DNA from: Aurantiacibacter rhizosphaerae
GTDB taxonomy: Bacteria > Pseudomonadota > Alphaproteobacteria > Sphingomonadales > Sphingomonadaceae
Direction: 5' to 3'
Length of the DNA stretch: 64,000 nucleotides
Assembly: GCF_009807005.1 (NCBI RefSeq)
Contig: NZ_WUBR01000003.1
Coordinates: 62,001-126,000, forward strand
This document shows positions 39,799 to 48,418 of the stretch, piece by piece (position 1 is the first letter of the stretch; every line of letters starts with the position of its first letter). The translations under genes and the position numbers were made by a program. The notes under the pieces are model-generated. The model searched no databases and was not told where the DNA came from. It worked only from the letters and a program-made list of their open reading frames with translations.

Positions 39799-41261
39799 TG
39801 CCACTCTTTCTTTCGTCCGAACAGTTCCGAGGCATATCCCCAGACGGAAACGGGTTGCATGATGAAGGGATAGATGAAGGCGAACAGCAGGAAGCCTGCG
39901 AAGCTTTTCTTCATCTCGATGTCGTTGCGCCTCAGCATCCGCGTCTGGATGCGGAAGATCACGATGTTCCATAGCCCCGCCAGCGGCAGCACCAGCAGGG
40001 TAACCGGCCCGGCAAGCCAGAAGATGCCGAAGGCGGCCAGCAGCAGGCCCGGAATAAAGGCAAGCGTGAATGCCAGATCAATGCTGATGAACATCAGGTT
40101 CCAGTAGATAAACATGGTGGAGAGGCGAGGCTTGAACAGCAGGCTCTTGTGGATGGCCAGCGCCTCTATCATGCCGCGCGCCCAGCGTTTTCTTTGCCGG
40201 GATAGTGCGCCCCAGCTTTCGGGCGCGTGGGTCCATGCCACCGCGTCCTCCGCATGGCGCACGATATAGCCGCGCCGCAGCAGCGACCAGGTCAGCACGA
40301 TATCCTCACCAACGGTATCGGGCCAGCCGCCCGCCTGTTCCAGTGCATCGCGGCGATAGAGCGAGAATGCGCCCTGTGCCACCAGCGTGCCATTGAAGTT
40401 GCCCTGCATCCGCTTGACCGCGGAAATGCCGTGGAAATAGTCCCACTGCTGCGCGCGGGTGGACCAACTTTCCATCGGGTTCGCCAACAGGATGGCCCCG
40501 GCAATCGCGGCCGTCTGCGGCGGGCTGGCATACAGATGCGCCACGATGGAACTGAGGCTGCCGGGCTCCAGCAGCGTATCGGCATCGATCGTGACGATCA
40601 GATCATAGGTGGCAAGCGTCAGCCCGTGATTGAGGGCCTGCGCCTTGCCGCTGTTGCGCGCCATACGCTCCACATGCAGCGAGAACCGGGGATGACCGGC
40701 GAACAGCGACTGGCAGGCCTGCGCCCTTGCAAGTGTATCGTCCTTCGAACCATCGTCGATCACGATCACTTCCACCAGGCCCGCGTAATCCAGCGCGGCC
40801 AGGTTCTCCAGCGTATTCGCGATCAGCGCTTCCTCCTGATAGGCGGCCACCAGGATGGAGATCGCCGGCCAGTGTTCGGGATTTTCCTTCAATGCCGATG
40901 GCCTGAGCGCCAGCGTGGACAGCAGGAAGGCGTTCATGAAGCCCGGAACATAGGCGATGAATGTCAGCACGGTCAGCGCAACGACCGGGTGCGACAATTG
41001 CGAAAGATCGCTCAGCCACGGCAGCGACAGCCATACGCTGAAAAAGGCCCATGCCGTGGCAATAAGGCAGGATGTGGCGAAAATCGTATTCCTGCGCCGG
41101 GCGCGCCCGCGCCAGTACCCGGTATCGCGGCGCAATCCGAACGCGCGGCGTTCAGGCTGGCTGTAATAGATATCGGAGCCAGAGGCAGAGACAGGTTCAG
41201 GCGCGGGATCAGTTACCGGGCCGGTTGCTGGCGAAGCCGCATCTCGTTGCGTGTAATCCAT
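39795..41261 (-). CDS. Processive family 2 glycosyltransferase, PgaC-like
   Basis: The 488-residue membrane protein has two N-terminal helices (about 58-80 and 90-117), a GT-A domain and a C-terminal set of helices. The catalytic motifs are VIVIDDGS (Asp169-Asp170), DADTL (226-230), GED (318-320) and QRKRW (356-360), the processive polysaccharide-synthase set of cellulose and poly-GlcNAc synthases. It probably polymerises and extrudes a beta-linked glycan through its own channel. The donor sugar cannot be told. Its partner is the coupled barrel gene; no deacetylase is present. Confidence 0.85.
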   Translation of the reverse strand: MDYTQRDAASPATGPVTDPAPEPVSASGSDIYYSQPERRAFGLRRDTGYWRGRARRRNTIFATSCLIATAWAFFSVWLSLPWLSDLSQLSHPVVALTVLTFIAYVPGFMNAFLLSTLALRPSALKENPEHWPAISILVAAYQEEALIANTLENLAALDYAGLVEVIVIDDGSKDDTLARAQACQSLFAGHPRFSLHVERMARNSGKAQALNHGLTLATYDLIVTIDADTLLEPGSLSSIVAHLYASPPQTAAIAGAILLANPMESWSTRAQQWDYFHGISAVKRMQGNFNGTLVAQGAFSLYRRDALEQAGGWPDTVGEDIVLTWSLLRRGYIVRHAEDAVAWTHAPESWGALSRQRKRWARGMIEALAIHKSLLFKPRLSTMFIYWNLMFISIDLAFTLAFIPGLLLAAFGIFWLAGPVTLLVLPLAGLWNIVIFRIQTRMLRRNDIEMKKSFAGFLLFAFIYPFIMQPVSVWGYASELFGRKKEWQ

Positions 41262-41371
41262 GCTTGGATAAGTCCTAGACCGACCATGCTAAACAGGTCG
41301 GTAACGAAAGATCGAAGGTAATTCGCAAGGTGGGGCGCCCATTCATGCTCCACCCCCACGGAGACCCGATC

Positions 41372-41464
41372 ATGACAGCCCCGCTATACGAACGTTTTGG
41401 TGACGTGCTGTTAACAGTCGGCATCTTCGCCACGAAGGCTTACATCGCCATTTCATTGATGTGA
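41372..41464 (+). CDS. Possible 30-residue membrane peptide
   Basis: ATG at 41372, preceded by GGAG at good spacing, opens a 30-codon frame: MTAPLYERFGDVLLTVGIFA then TKAYIAISLM. One hydrophobic helix could cross the membrane. Nothing else is coded in the interval 41262-41505. Real status is uncertain; short membrane peptides are often missed by gene finders. Confidence 0.4.
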   Translation: MTAPLYERFGDVLLTVGIFATKAYIAISLM

Positions 41465-41505
41465 GTTGAAATTTGACTGGAGAATAACGCCGAACAAGAT
41501 GGCGA

Positions 41506-41718
41506 TTATTCGACCAGCCCCTTCACGGCGAGCGGTTCCGGGATCAACCCCGCCTCTATGCCTGCGCTTATCAAAGTGAAGGCAAGATACACGCAAATGA
41601 TCGTCGCAAGGGCTACGCACAGCGCCAGCGCGAACACCATCCTTGGGTTGGTATTTGCGAATCGATAAGATCCTGCAGCATCTGCACTCTTATCCAGTTT
41701 CCATTCGGGTTCAGCCAT
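41506..41718 (-). CDS. Small membrane protein
   Basis: A 70-residue protein with a soluble N-terminus (MAEPEWKLDKSADAAGSYRF) and one clear membrane helix (about residues 27-52, MVFALALCVALATIICVYLAF). No family recognised. It lies downstream of rpoN on the same strand, separated by 175 bp that contain a 10-bp tandem repeat. Confidence 0.5.
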   Translation of the reverse strand: MAEPEWKLDKSADAAGSYRFANTNPRMVFALALCVALATIICVYLAFTLISAGIEAGLIPEPLAVKGLVE

Positions 41719-41800
41719 ATCGGCTGCCTAACGCACTAAATGGCAAAAGGTTTGCCAACAATTGCGAAAATTACGTAGTGATGCGGGTGTCGCCCCCCCC

Positions 41801-41850
41801 GGTCTGCTTGGGTCTGCATAGGGCGGCATGGGGCTGCACGGGTCTGCGTG
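41801..41850. repeat. Five-copy 10-bp degenerate tandem repeat
   Basis: Five contiguous decamers: GGTCTGCTTG, GGTCTGCATA, GGGCGGCATG, GGGCTGCACG, GGTCTGCGTG. They are preceded directly by eight C residues (41793-41800). The array lies just downstream of rpoN and upstream of a small membrane gene. Confidence 0.75.
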
Positions 41851-41893
41851 GCGCATATCCGCCCTGCGCATGCCCTATCCGCAGGCCTAGCGA

Positions 41894-43351
41894 TCAGCCC
41901 ATCGCAGCCAGCTTTTTCGCCCGCCGTCGCTGCACTGATGATCCGATCCCGATAGCTTCCCGGTATTTCGCAACGGTGCGCCGTGCTAGGTCGAACCCTT
42001 CGTCCTTCAGCAATTCCACCAGCTTGTCGTCCGACAGGATCTTCTTCGGGTCTTCTGCATCGGTCAGCGCCTTTATACGCGCCTTCACCGCCTCGGCACT
42101 GGCGCCTTCGCCGTCCGAACCGCCGCCAACTCCGCTGGTAAAGAAGTATTTGAGTTCAAAGGTGCCGCGTTCGCAGTGGAGGAACTTGTTGCTGGTGACG
42201 CGTGACACGGTGCTTTCATGCATCTCGATCGCCTCTGCCACGGTCTTCAACGTCAGCGGGCGCAGCTCGGATACGCCGCGGCGAAAGAAGCCATCCTGCT
42301 GCTTCACGATCTCCGCCGCGGTTTTCAGGATGGTTTTCTGCCGCTGATCCAGCGCCTTTATCAGCCAGTTGGCATCGGCCAGCTTCTCGCTCAGCCAGCC
42401 TTTCGCCTCCTTGCCGGTGCAGCCAGCGCGCAGCTCCACGTAATAGCTGCGGTTCACCACCAGCCGCGGCAGGGTCGCCTCGTTCAGCTGGATGTCCCAG
42501 CCTTCATTCCCTTGCGCATCGCGTGCCGCTTTCAGCAGGACATCGGGCACTACCGCGCTACTGGGAGAACCGCCGAATTTCAGGCCCGGCTTGGGGTCAT
42601 ATTCCCGCAACTCGGACAGCATGTCAGCGAAATCCTCGTCATCCACGTTACAGATGCGCCTGAGATGCGCGAAGGAGCCCTTGGCGATCAGCTCGAGGTT
42701 GTTGATCAGCACTTCCATGCACGGATCGAAGCGGTCCGCCTCCTTCGCCTGCAGCGTCAGGCATTCGGACAGGGATCGCGCGCCAACGCCGGTGGGGTCC
42801 AGCGATTGCACCACCTCCAGCGCGGCTTCCACGCGGGCCAGCGGTACATCCAGGTTGGTGGCAATGTCGCGCAGGTCGGCGGAAAGATATCCCGCCTCGT
42901 CCAGCAGGCCGATGATGTGGCGGGCGATGAACTGGGTGCGTGCATCGGGCGATGCCGGGCCAACCTGCGCATCAAGGTGATCGGCCAGCGACAGCTCCTC
43001 GCTGCTGCGGTTTTCGAAATCAGGCGCCTCCGCACTGCCGCCTGCATGTTCGGCAGACCAGTCGCCTGTGTCGCGATCCATATCCAGCGCGCCGGCATCG
43101 ATATCCAGCGCCTCGTTCCCGTCGCTGGCGGTGGAATCGGCGATCTGCGGCTCTTCACTTTCGGGCGCGACATCGCGATCCTCCGCGCGCACTTCACCCG
43201 CTTCCAGCAGCGGATTGCTTTCCAACGCATCGCCGATGAAAGTCTCTATCTCAAGGTTCGACAGCGCCAGCAGCTTGATCGCCTGCTGCAACTGCGGCGT
43301 CATCACCAGCGATTGCGATTGCCTGAGGTCTAGCCTTGGCCCCAGAGCCAT
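41894..43351 (-). CDS. rpoN: RNA polymerase sigma-54 factor
   Basis: The 485-residue sigma factor has the glutamine-rich activator-interacting region I (LRQSQSLVMTPQLQQAIKLL), an acidic region II (about 60-115), the core-binding region and the C-terminal RpoN box ARRTVAKYREA (about 456-466), which reads the -24 element. It serves nitrogen and other enhancer-dependent promoters. lptB lies upstream with 32 bp between, the usual alphaproteobacterial order. Confidence 0.95.
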   Translation of the reverse strand: MALGPRLDLRQSQSLVMTPQLQQAIKLLALSNLEIETFIGDALESNPLLEAGEVRAEDRDVAPESEEPQIADSTASDGNEALDIDAGALDMDRDTGDWSAEHAGGSAEAPDFENRSSEELSLADHLDAQVGPASPDARTQFIARHIIGLLDEAGYLSADLRDIATNLDVPLARVEAALEVVQSLDPTGVGARSLSECLTLQAKEADRFDPCMEVLINNLELIAKGSFAHLRRICNVDDEDFADMLSELREYDPKPGLKFGGSPSSAVVPDVLLKAARDAQGNEGWDIQLNEATLPRLVVNRSYYVELRAGCTGKEAKGWLSEKLADANWLIKALDQRQKTILKTAAEIVKQQDGFFRRGVSELRPLTLKTVAEAIEMHESTVSRVTSNKFLHCERGTFELKYFFTSGVGGGSDGEGASAEAVKARIKALTDAEDPKKILSDDKLVELLKDEGFDLARRTVAKYREAIGIGSSVQRRRAKKLAAMG

Positions 43352-43383
43352 ATCAGACCCCCAAAGTCATTGCCGGACTGGCA

Positions 43384-44199
43384 TTACAATTCAAAGCCTT
43401 CGCCAAGGTAAAGGCGGCGCACGTTCTCATCCGCCACCAGTTCTTGCGGGCTGCCCGCGAACAGCACCTGACCGCCGTAGATGATGCAGGCCCGGTCCAC
43501 GATATCCAGTGTTTCGCGCACGTTGTGATCGGTGATCAGCACGCCGATGCCGCGCCGCTTCAGGTCTTTCACAAGATCGCGGATATCGCTGATGGACAGC
43601 GGATCGATCCCGGCGAAGGGTTCGTCCAGCAGCATGATTGAAGGTTTTGCCGCCAGCGCGCGGGCAATTTCGCAGCGGCGCCGTTCACCGCCGGACAATG
43701 CCATGGCGGCACTGTCGCGCAGGCGGGTGATGTTGAATTCGTCCAGCAGCCGTTCCAGCTCGGCTTCTCGCGTCGCCTTGTCCGGCTCCACCATTTCCAG
43801 CACGCAGCGGATGTTCTGTTCCACCGTCATGCCGCGAAAGATGCTGGTTTCCTGTGGCAGATACCCAAGCCCCAGAATCGCGCGGCGATACATCGGCAGC
43901 TTGGTAACATCCACGCCATCCATCATGATGCGGCCGCTATCGGGTTTCACCAGCCCCATGATGGAATAGAAACAGGTGGTCTTGCCTGCGCCGTTCGGCC
44001 CCAGCAGGCCCAGCACTTCGCCCTTCGCCACGGTCAGCGAGATATCGGAAAGAACCGCCCGCTTGTCATAGCTCTTGGCGATGGAAATCACCTCAAGCCC
44101 GCCCGATTCGGGCAGGTCGGGCGCGGCGTTCGATGGCGCTTCGGCCATCGCTTCCGCCAGTGCCTCTTCATCCAGAAATTCATCGTTAAGCGCGCTCAT
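43384..44199 (-). CDS. lptB: LPS export ABC transporter ATP-binding protein
   Basis: The 271-residue ATPase powers LptFG-driven transport of lipopolysaccharide to the outer membrane. Walker A GPNGAGKTT (67-75), signature LSGGERRR, Walker B LLDEPFAGIDP and the switch His in ITDHN are complete. The strings FRGMTVEQNI and EEN-like tail are LptB-specific. An N-terminal acidic extension of about 33 residues precedes the domain. I chose the ATG giving MSALNDEF; lptA and lptC are not next to it. Confidence 0.93.
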   Translation of the reverse strand: MSALNDEFLDEEALAEAMAEAPSNAAPDLPESGGLEVISIAKSYDKRAVLSDISLTVAKGEVLGLLGPNGAGKTTCFYSIMGLVKPDSGRIMMDGVDVTKLPMYRRAILGLGYLPQETSIFRGMTVEQNIRCVLEMVEPDKATREAELERLLDEFNITRLRDSAAMALSGGERRRCEIARALAAKPSIMLLDEPFAGIDPLSISDIRDLVKDLKRRGIGVLITDHNVRETLDIVDRACIIYGGQVLFAGSPQELVADENVRRLYLGEGFEL

Positions 44200-44407
44200 G
44201 CTGTGCCATCTAGCATGATTGCCTTCGCTTTGAAGGGGCTTTGAGGCCTGTTTGGCAAGATTCGTGCATGGGAGCATTGTTTCACACCTGCACGCGGGCA
44301 CCCTGGCATGATATGACACATCGCGATCGGCGCATCGTCAGCGGCCTTGCCAGATTGCCATATAAGTGAAATACCTCTGAGTCGGGTTAAAGAGAGGGGA
44401 AGGCCTG

Positions 44408-44830
44408 ATGAACAAGGCACTCGACCGGTCGCACGCACGCACAGTAGCGCGCACAGTGGCACGTCATGCATCGAATGAAGGCATGCACGCACACGCTGGG
44501 TACAAGCTCGACTGGCGTCGCAAGATCAGCAACCACGTGGCCTATGGCCTGCTGGCCTACACCGGCCTGCATATCTTCCTCACCATGAAAGAGCTGAAAA
44601 CCGGCAGCGGATCATTGCTGCCCTATATGGCGCTGGTGGTGCTGGTGGCTGCCATCATTCCGGCGGCCCGCTGGTTCGAAATGCGCTGGAGAGAGCTTTC
44701 CGACGCAGAAGCAAGCGACCCGGCGCTGGCCCCTGCTTTCCGGCGCGAGGTTACCCTGTTGTGGCTGACGGCGATTGGCCTGCCCGCCGCGCTGACCTTC
44801 GGCTTCATGGCCGTTGCCTCTCTTTTCTGA
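44408..44830 (+). CDS. Hypothetical membrane protein
   Basis: The 140-residue protein has a basic, His/Arg-rich N-terminus (about 1-38) and three predicted membrane helices (about 44-60, 70-86, 117-138). No family recognised. The MscS-BON gene follows 25 bp later, so they may be cotranscribed. The stretch before it (44200-44407) shows no gene. Confidence 0.6.
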   Translation: MNKALDRSHARTVARTVARHASNEGMHAHAGYKLDWRRKISNHVAYGLLAYTGLHIFLTMKELKTGSGSLLPYMALVVLVAAIIPAARWFEMRWRELSDAEASDPALAPAFRREVTLLWLTAIGLPAALTFGFMAVASLF

Positions 44831-44855
44831 AAAATCCTGATCTGAAGCGCTTTTC

Positions 44856-46289
44856 TTGATCATCCTTCGCCGCCTTGTTGCCGCGCTGCTGTTCAGCCTG
44901 CTGGCAGTGCAGGCCCATGCCACCGCATTGGTGCCGGATACCGCGGCAGAGACAGAAGCCGCCACGCCAGCGCCGGAAGCGGGCTCCATTGAACTGTCGC
45001 AAGACCCCGGCGAGGATGGGCGCATCGAAGCGCGCCTTAACGACATCTTCGCCAACGTCCCCAGCCTGGCCCAGGTTGATGTGAACGTGCGCCGGGGCGT
45101 GGTGATCCTGTCCGGCACCGTGCCCGACGATGCAGCCGCCGCCCGGGCAGAGGCCATCGCCGCCGGTGTGGAAGGCGTGGCCACCGTGGAAAACGGCATC
45201 GAACGCGATGTCTCCGTCAATCTTGAAGAGGGGATCGGCGGGCTGGGCGACCGGGTGCAGAAGTTCACCCGCGTGCTGCCGCTGGCAGGCGCGGCGCTGT
45301 TGATTGCGCTGCTGATCGCGGCTTTTGGCTATCTCATCGCGTCGTTCACGGGCTTTTGGCATCGCGTTGCGCCTAACGGATTTCTCGCCGAACTGATCGT
45401 CAGCGCGATTCGCTTTGTCTTCGTCATTCTCGGCATCGTCATCGCGCTGGACATGATCGGTGCGGGCGCGCTGCTGGGCGCTGTGCTGGGCGGTGCGGGC
45501 GTGGTGGGTATCGCGCTGGGCTTTGCGATGCGCGATACGGTGGAGAATTACGTCGCCTCCCTGATGCTGAGCCTGCGCCAGCCATTCCGCGCGAATGACC
45601 ACGTGGTGATCGAAAGCCACGAAGGCCGCGTGATCCGCCTGACCAGCCGCGCCACCGTGCTGATGACGCTGGATGGCAATCACCTGCGCATTCCCAATTC
45701 CACGGTCTTCAAGGCGGTAATTCTCAATTACACGCGCAATCCGCAGCGCCGTTTCGATTTCGAACTGGGCGTGGATGCGGATGACGATGCCGAGGCCGCC
45801 CGGCGGCTGGGCCGTGATACGCTGGGCGCGCTGGCCTTTGTGTTGAACGATCCATCACCCGAAGTGCGCATCACGCAGGTTGGCGATTCCAACGTGATCC
45901 TGCGCTTCCTGGGCTGGGTGGATCAGCGCGAGGCGGACTGGCACAAGGCCAAGAGCCGATCCATCGCGGCGTGTAAAACGGCGCTGGAGGAGGCAGGCTT
46001 CGCCCTGCCAGAGCCGATCTACCGCCTGCGGTTTGACCAGCGCACGATGCCATTGCCGTTCGAGAATGTTGGCGAAATCAGCGGCACCAAGACTAGCGCG
46101 CGGCCTGCGGTGCCTGAGCCTGCAACAGAACCGGCACCCGAATCCACGCCATCACCGGCTCCGGCAAAGACCATGCTGGAAGAAGACGTGGGGCCGGAGG
46201 ACGAAATTGCCCGCATGGTGGAAGATGAACGCGCCAGCGATAGTGATCAGGCGAAGGACCTGCTCGATTCGTCCCGCCCCGTGGAATGA
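44856..46289 (+). CDS. MscS-family channel with N-terminal BON domain
   Basis: The 477-residue protein starts with a signal peptide from TTG (MIILRRLVAALLFSLLAVQAHA). A BON domain follows (about 50-120, DVNVRRGVVILSGTVPDD), then three membrane helices (about 140-220), the MscS pore segment LGAVLGGAGVVGIALGFAMRD and the MscS beta domain (VVIESHEGRVIRLTSRATVL). The last 70 residues are a Pro/Ala/Glu tail. The periplasmic BON domain probably binds phospholipid and couples to the outer membrane or lipid state. Confidence 0.85.
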   Translation: MIILRRLVAALLFSLLAVQAHATALVPDTAAETEAATPAPEAGSIELSQDPGEDGRIEARLNDIFANVPSLAQVDVNVRRGVVILSGTVPDDAAAARAEAIAAGVEGVATVENGIERDVSVNLEEGIGGLGDRVQKFTRVLPLAGAALLIALLIAAFGYLIASFTGFWHRVAPNGFLAELIVSAIRFVFVILGIVIALDMIGAGALLGAVLGGAGVVGIALGFAMRDTVENYVASLMLSLRQPFRANDHVVIESHEGRVIRLTSRATVLMTLDGNHLRIPNSTVFKAVILNYTRNPQRRFDFELGVDADDDAEAARRLGRDTLGALAFVLNDPSPEVRITQVGDSNVILRFLGWVDQREADWHKAKSRSIAACKTALEEAGFALPEPIYRLRFDQRTMPLPFENVGEISGTKTSARPAVPEPATEPAPESTPSPAPAKTMLEEDVGPEDEIARMVEDERASDSDQAKDLLDSSRPVE

Positions 46290-46383
46290 TCATCCAGCCG
46301 GATTAAGCTGGCATCGCGGTGTGCTGTATAGTCCGCACTGCAAAAACAGCGCCTTCAGGAAATAAGGGCTGGCGGCCGGATTG

Positions 46384-46418
46384 ACAGACCCGGCCCCGCG
46401 CTCGGCATCCGGGTCTGT
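46384..46418 (-). terminator. Hairpin at the 3' end of ppa
   Basis: ACAGACCCGG (46384-46393) and CCGGGTCTGT (46409-46418) form a perfect 10-bp stem with a 15-nt loop. It starts at the ppa stop codon on the minus strand. There is no T-tract; it may stabilise the mRNA or act as a weak terminator. Confidence 0.55.
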
Positions 46419-46963
46419 TACCCGTTTGCCTTCTTGTCTGCCTCGTAACGCTCGATCGCTTCGAGAACGATCTGCTTGGCTTCTGCGGCGTCGCCCCATT
46501 CGCCAACGCGCACCCACTTCTCCTTCTCCAGATCCTTGTAGTGGGTGAAGAAGTGTTCGATCTGCTGGAAGATGATGCTGGGCAGATCCTTCGTTTCGCC
46601 AACGTCGGAATAATAGGGGAAGGTGGTGTCCACCGGCACGCAGATCAGCTTTTCGTCGCCGCCATGCTCGTCTTCCAGGTTCAGCACGCCGATGGGGCGC
46701 GCACGCACCACGCAGCCTGCGATGAACGGGGAGCGCGCGATCACCAGCGCATCCAGCGGATCGCCATCGGGTGAAAGGGTGTGCGGCACGAATCCGTAGT
46801 TTGCCGGATAGCGCATCGGCGTGTGCAGGATACGATCCACGAACAGCGCGCCCGATGGCTTGTCGAACTCATACTTCACCGGTTCGCCGCCGGTGGGAAC
46901 TTCGATGATGACGTTCAGGCTGTCAGGCGGATTGTCGCCCACGGGAATATGTTCGATGCGCAT
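46418..46963 (-). CDS. ppa: Inorganic pyrophosphatase
   Basis: The 181-residue family I pyrophosphatase has EFDKPSGALFVDR, YPANYGFVPHT and the metal-binding aspartate cluster DGDPLDALV, with a later VDTTFPYYSDV-type loop. It removes pyrophosphate and drives biosynthesis forward. Length and motifs are typical of bacteria. It is monocistronic and divergent from hisS. Confidence 0.95.
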   Translation of the reverse strand: MRIEHIPVGDNPPDSLNVIIEVPTGGEPVKYEFDKPSGALFVDRILHTPMRYPANYGFVPHTLSPDGDPLDALVIARSPFIAGCVVRARPIGVLNLEDEHGGDEKLICVPVDTTFPYYSDVGETKDLPSIIFQQIEHFFTHYKDLEKEKWVRVGEWGDAAEAKQIVLEAIERYEADKKANG

Positions 46964-47161
46964 TGCTTTACCTTGTCATGCGGGCGCCGAAACTCTTCTG
47001 CAGAGCAGGCCCTTGTTAGTCTTGGCGGGCACCTAGCCGCGCGGTTTCGGAAAGAAAAGGGTGCGTTGAAACTGAATCGCCTCTGCGCGGCCCTGATTGC
47101 GGCCTGTGCCGTTTCGGGAAATGTTGCGGGGAGTTTGCGCGCGGCCTAAAGGCCTCCTCCC

Positions 47162-48418
47162 ATGAGCAAGAGCAAAACACCGTCCGTGAAGACTCCCCAG
47201 GCCATTCGCGGCACGCAGGATATCTTCGGGCCCGAAGCAGAAGCCTTCGCCTTCGTCGTCGAGACGTTCGAGCGGGTGCGCAAGCTGTATCGCTTCCGCC
47301 GGGTTGAAATGCCGGTGTTCGAAAAGACCGAGGTGTTCGCCCGCTCGATCGGCGAAACCACCGACATCGTCTCCAAGGAAATGTATTCTTTCGAGGACCG
47401 CGGCGGAGAATCGCTGACGCTGCGCCCGGAATTCACCGCCGGTATCGCCCGCGCTTTCCTGACGAATGGCTGGCAGCAGCATGCCCCGCTGAAGGTGGGC
47501 ACACACGGCCCGCTGTTCCGTTACGAACGTCCGCAGAAAGGCCGTTATCGCCAGTTCCACCAGATCGACGCCGAGATCATCGGCGCCGCCGAACCGCAGG
47601 CGGACGTGGAACTGCTGGCCATGGCGGACCAGATCATTCGCGAGCTGGGCATCGAGGATGTGACGCTGCACCTCAACACGCTGGGCGATGGCGATAGCCG
47701 CGATGCATGGCGCGCGGCGCTGATCGAATATTTCGGCGCGGTGAAGGATGAATTGTCTGAGGATTCGCAGGAGCGGCTGGAAAAGAACCCGCTGCGCATT
47801 CTCGACAGCAAGGATCGGCGCGACCAGAAATTCGTGGCCGATGCGCCGAAGATCGACGCCTATCTGTCGGACGAGGCGACCGCCTTCTTCGATGCCGTCA
47901 CCAGCGGGCTGGATGCGGCGGGCGTGAAGTGGAAGCGCGCTGAAAGCCTCGTGCGCGGCCTCGACTATTACCGCCACACCGCGTTCGAGTTCATTCCCGA
48001 CGAAGGTTCGGCTGCGGCGGATGCGCTGGGTTCTCAGAGCACGATCCTTGGCGGCGGGCGTTACGATGGCCTTATGGAATCGCTCGGTGGCGCGCCGACG
48101 CCTGCGGTGGGTTGGGCCGCCGGGATCGAGCGGCTGGCGATGCTGGTGGGCGAAAAGGGCGAAGCGCCTGCGGATGCTACTGTCGTGGTAGAGGACGACA
48201 GCCTGATAACCGAAGGCGTGCGCTCGCTGGGCAGGCTGCGGGCCGAGGGCCTGTCTGCCGAAATGATCGCCAGCGGCAGCCCGCGCAAGCGTTTCGACAA
48301 GGCGGTGAAAGCTGGCGCGCGTGCCATAGTGGGCCTTTCGGTGCAGGACGGCGAGACGAACGTCCGCATCAAGGCGGAAGACGACATGACCGCTCGCATC
48401 AAGGCAGTGCTGAATTGA
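47162..48418 (+). CDS. hisS: Histidyl-tRNA synthetase
   Basis: The 418-residue class II synthetase has motif 1 ([19 protein letters not shown]), motif 2 ([13 protein letters not shown], then [19 protein letters not shown]) and the His-specific [15 protein letters not shown] and GGGRYDGL, followed by the small anticodon-binding domain. ATG at 47162 is eight codons before the family core. prfA starts inside its stop codon. Confidence 0.95.
   Translation: MSKSKTPSVKTPQAIRGTQDIFGPEAEAFAFVVETFERVRKLYRFRRVEMPVFEKTEVFARSIGETTDIVSKEMYSFEDRGGESLTLRPEFTAGIARAFLTNGWQQHAPLKVGTHGPLFRYERPQKGRYRQFHQIDAEIIGAAEPQADVELLAMADQIIRELGIEDVTLHLNTLGDGDSRDAWRAALIEYFGAVKDELSEDSQERLEKNPLRILDSKDRRDQKFVADAPKIDAYLSDEATAFFDAVTSGLDAAGVKWKRAESLVRGLDYYRHTAFEFIPDEGSAAADALGSQSTILGGGRYDGLMESLGGAPTPAVGWAAGIERLAMLVGEKGEAPADATVVVEDDSLITEGVRSLGRLRAEGLSAEMIASGSPRKRFDKAVKAGARAIVGLSVQDGETNVRIKAEDDMTARIKAVLN

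Noticed and set aside
46964-47161. Plus-strand frame running up to hisS
   Set aside because: It overlaps the start of ppa on the other strand and its last residues are not convincing; no ribosome site was seen.
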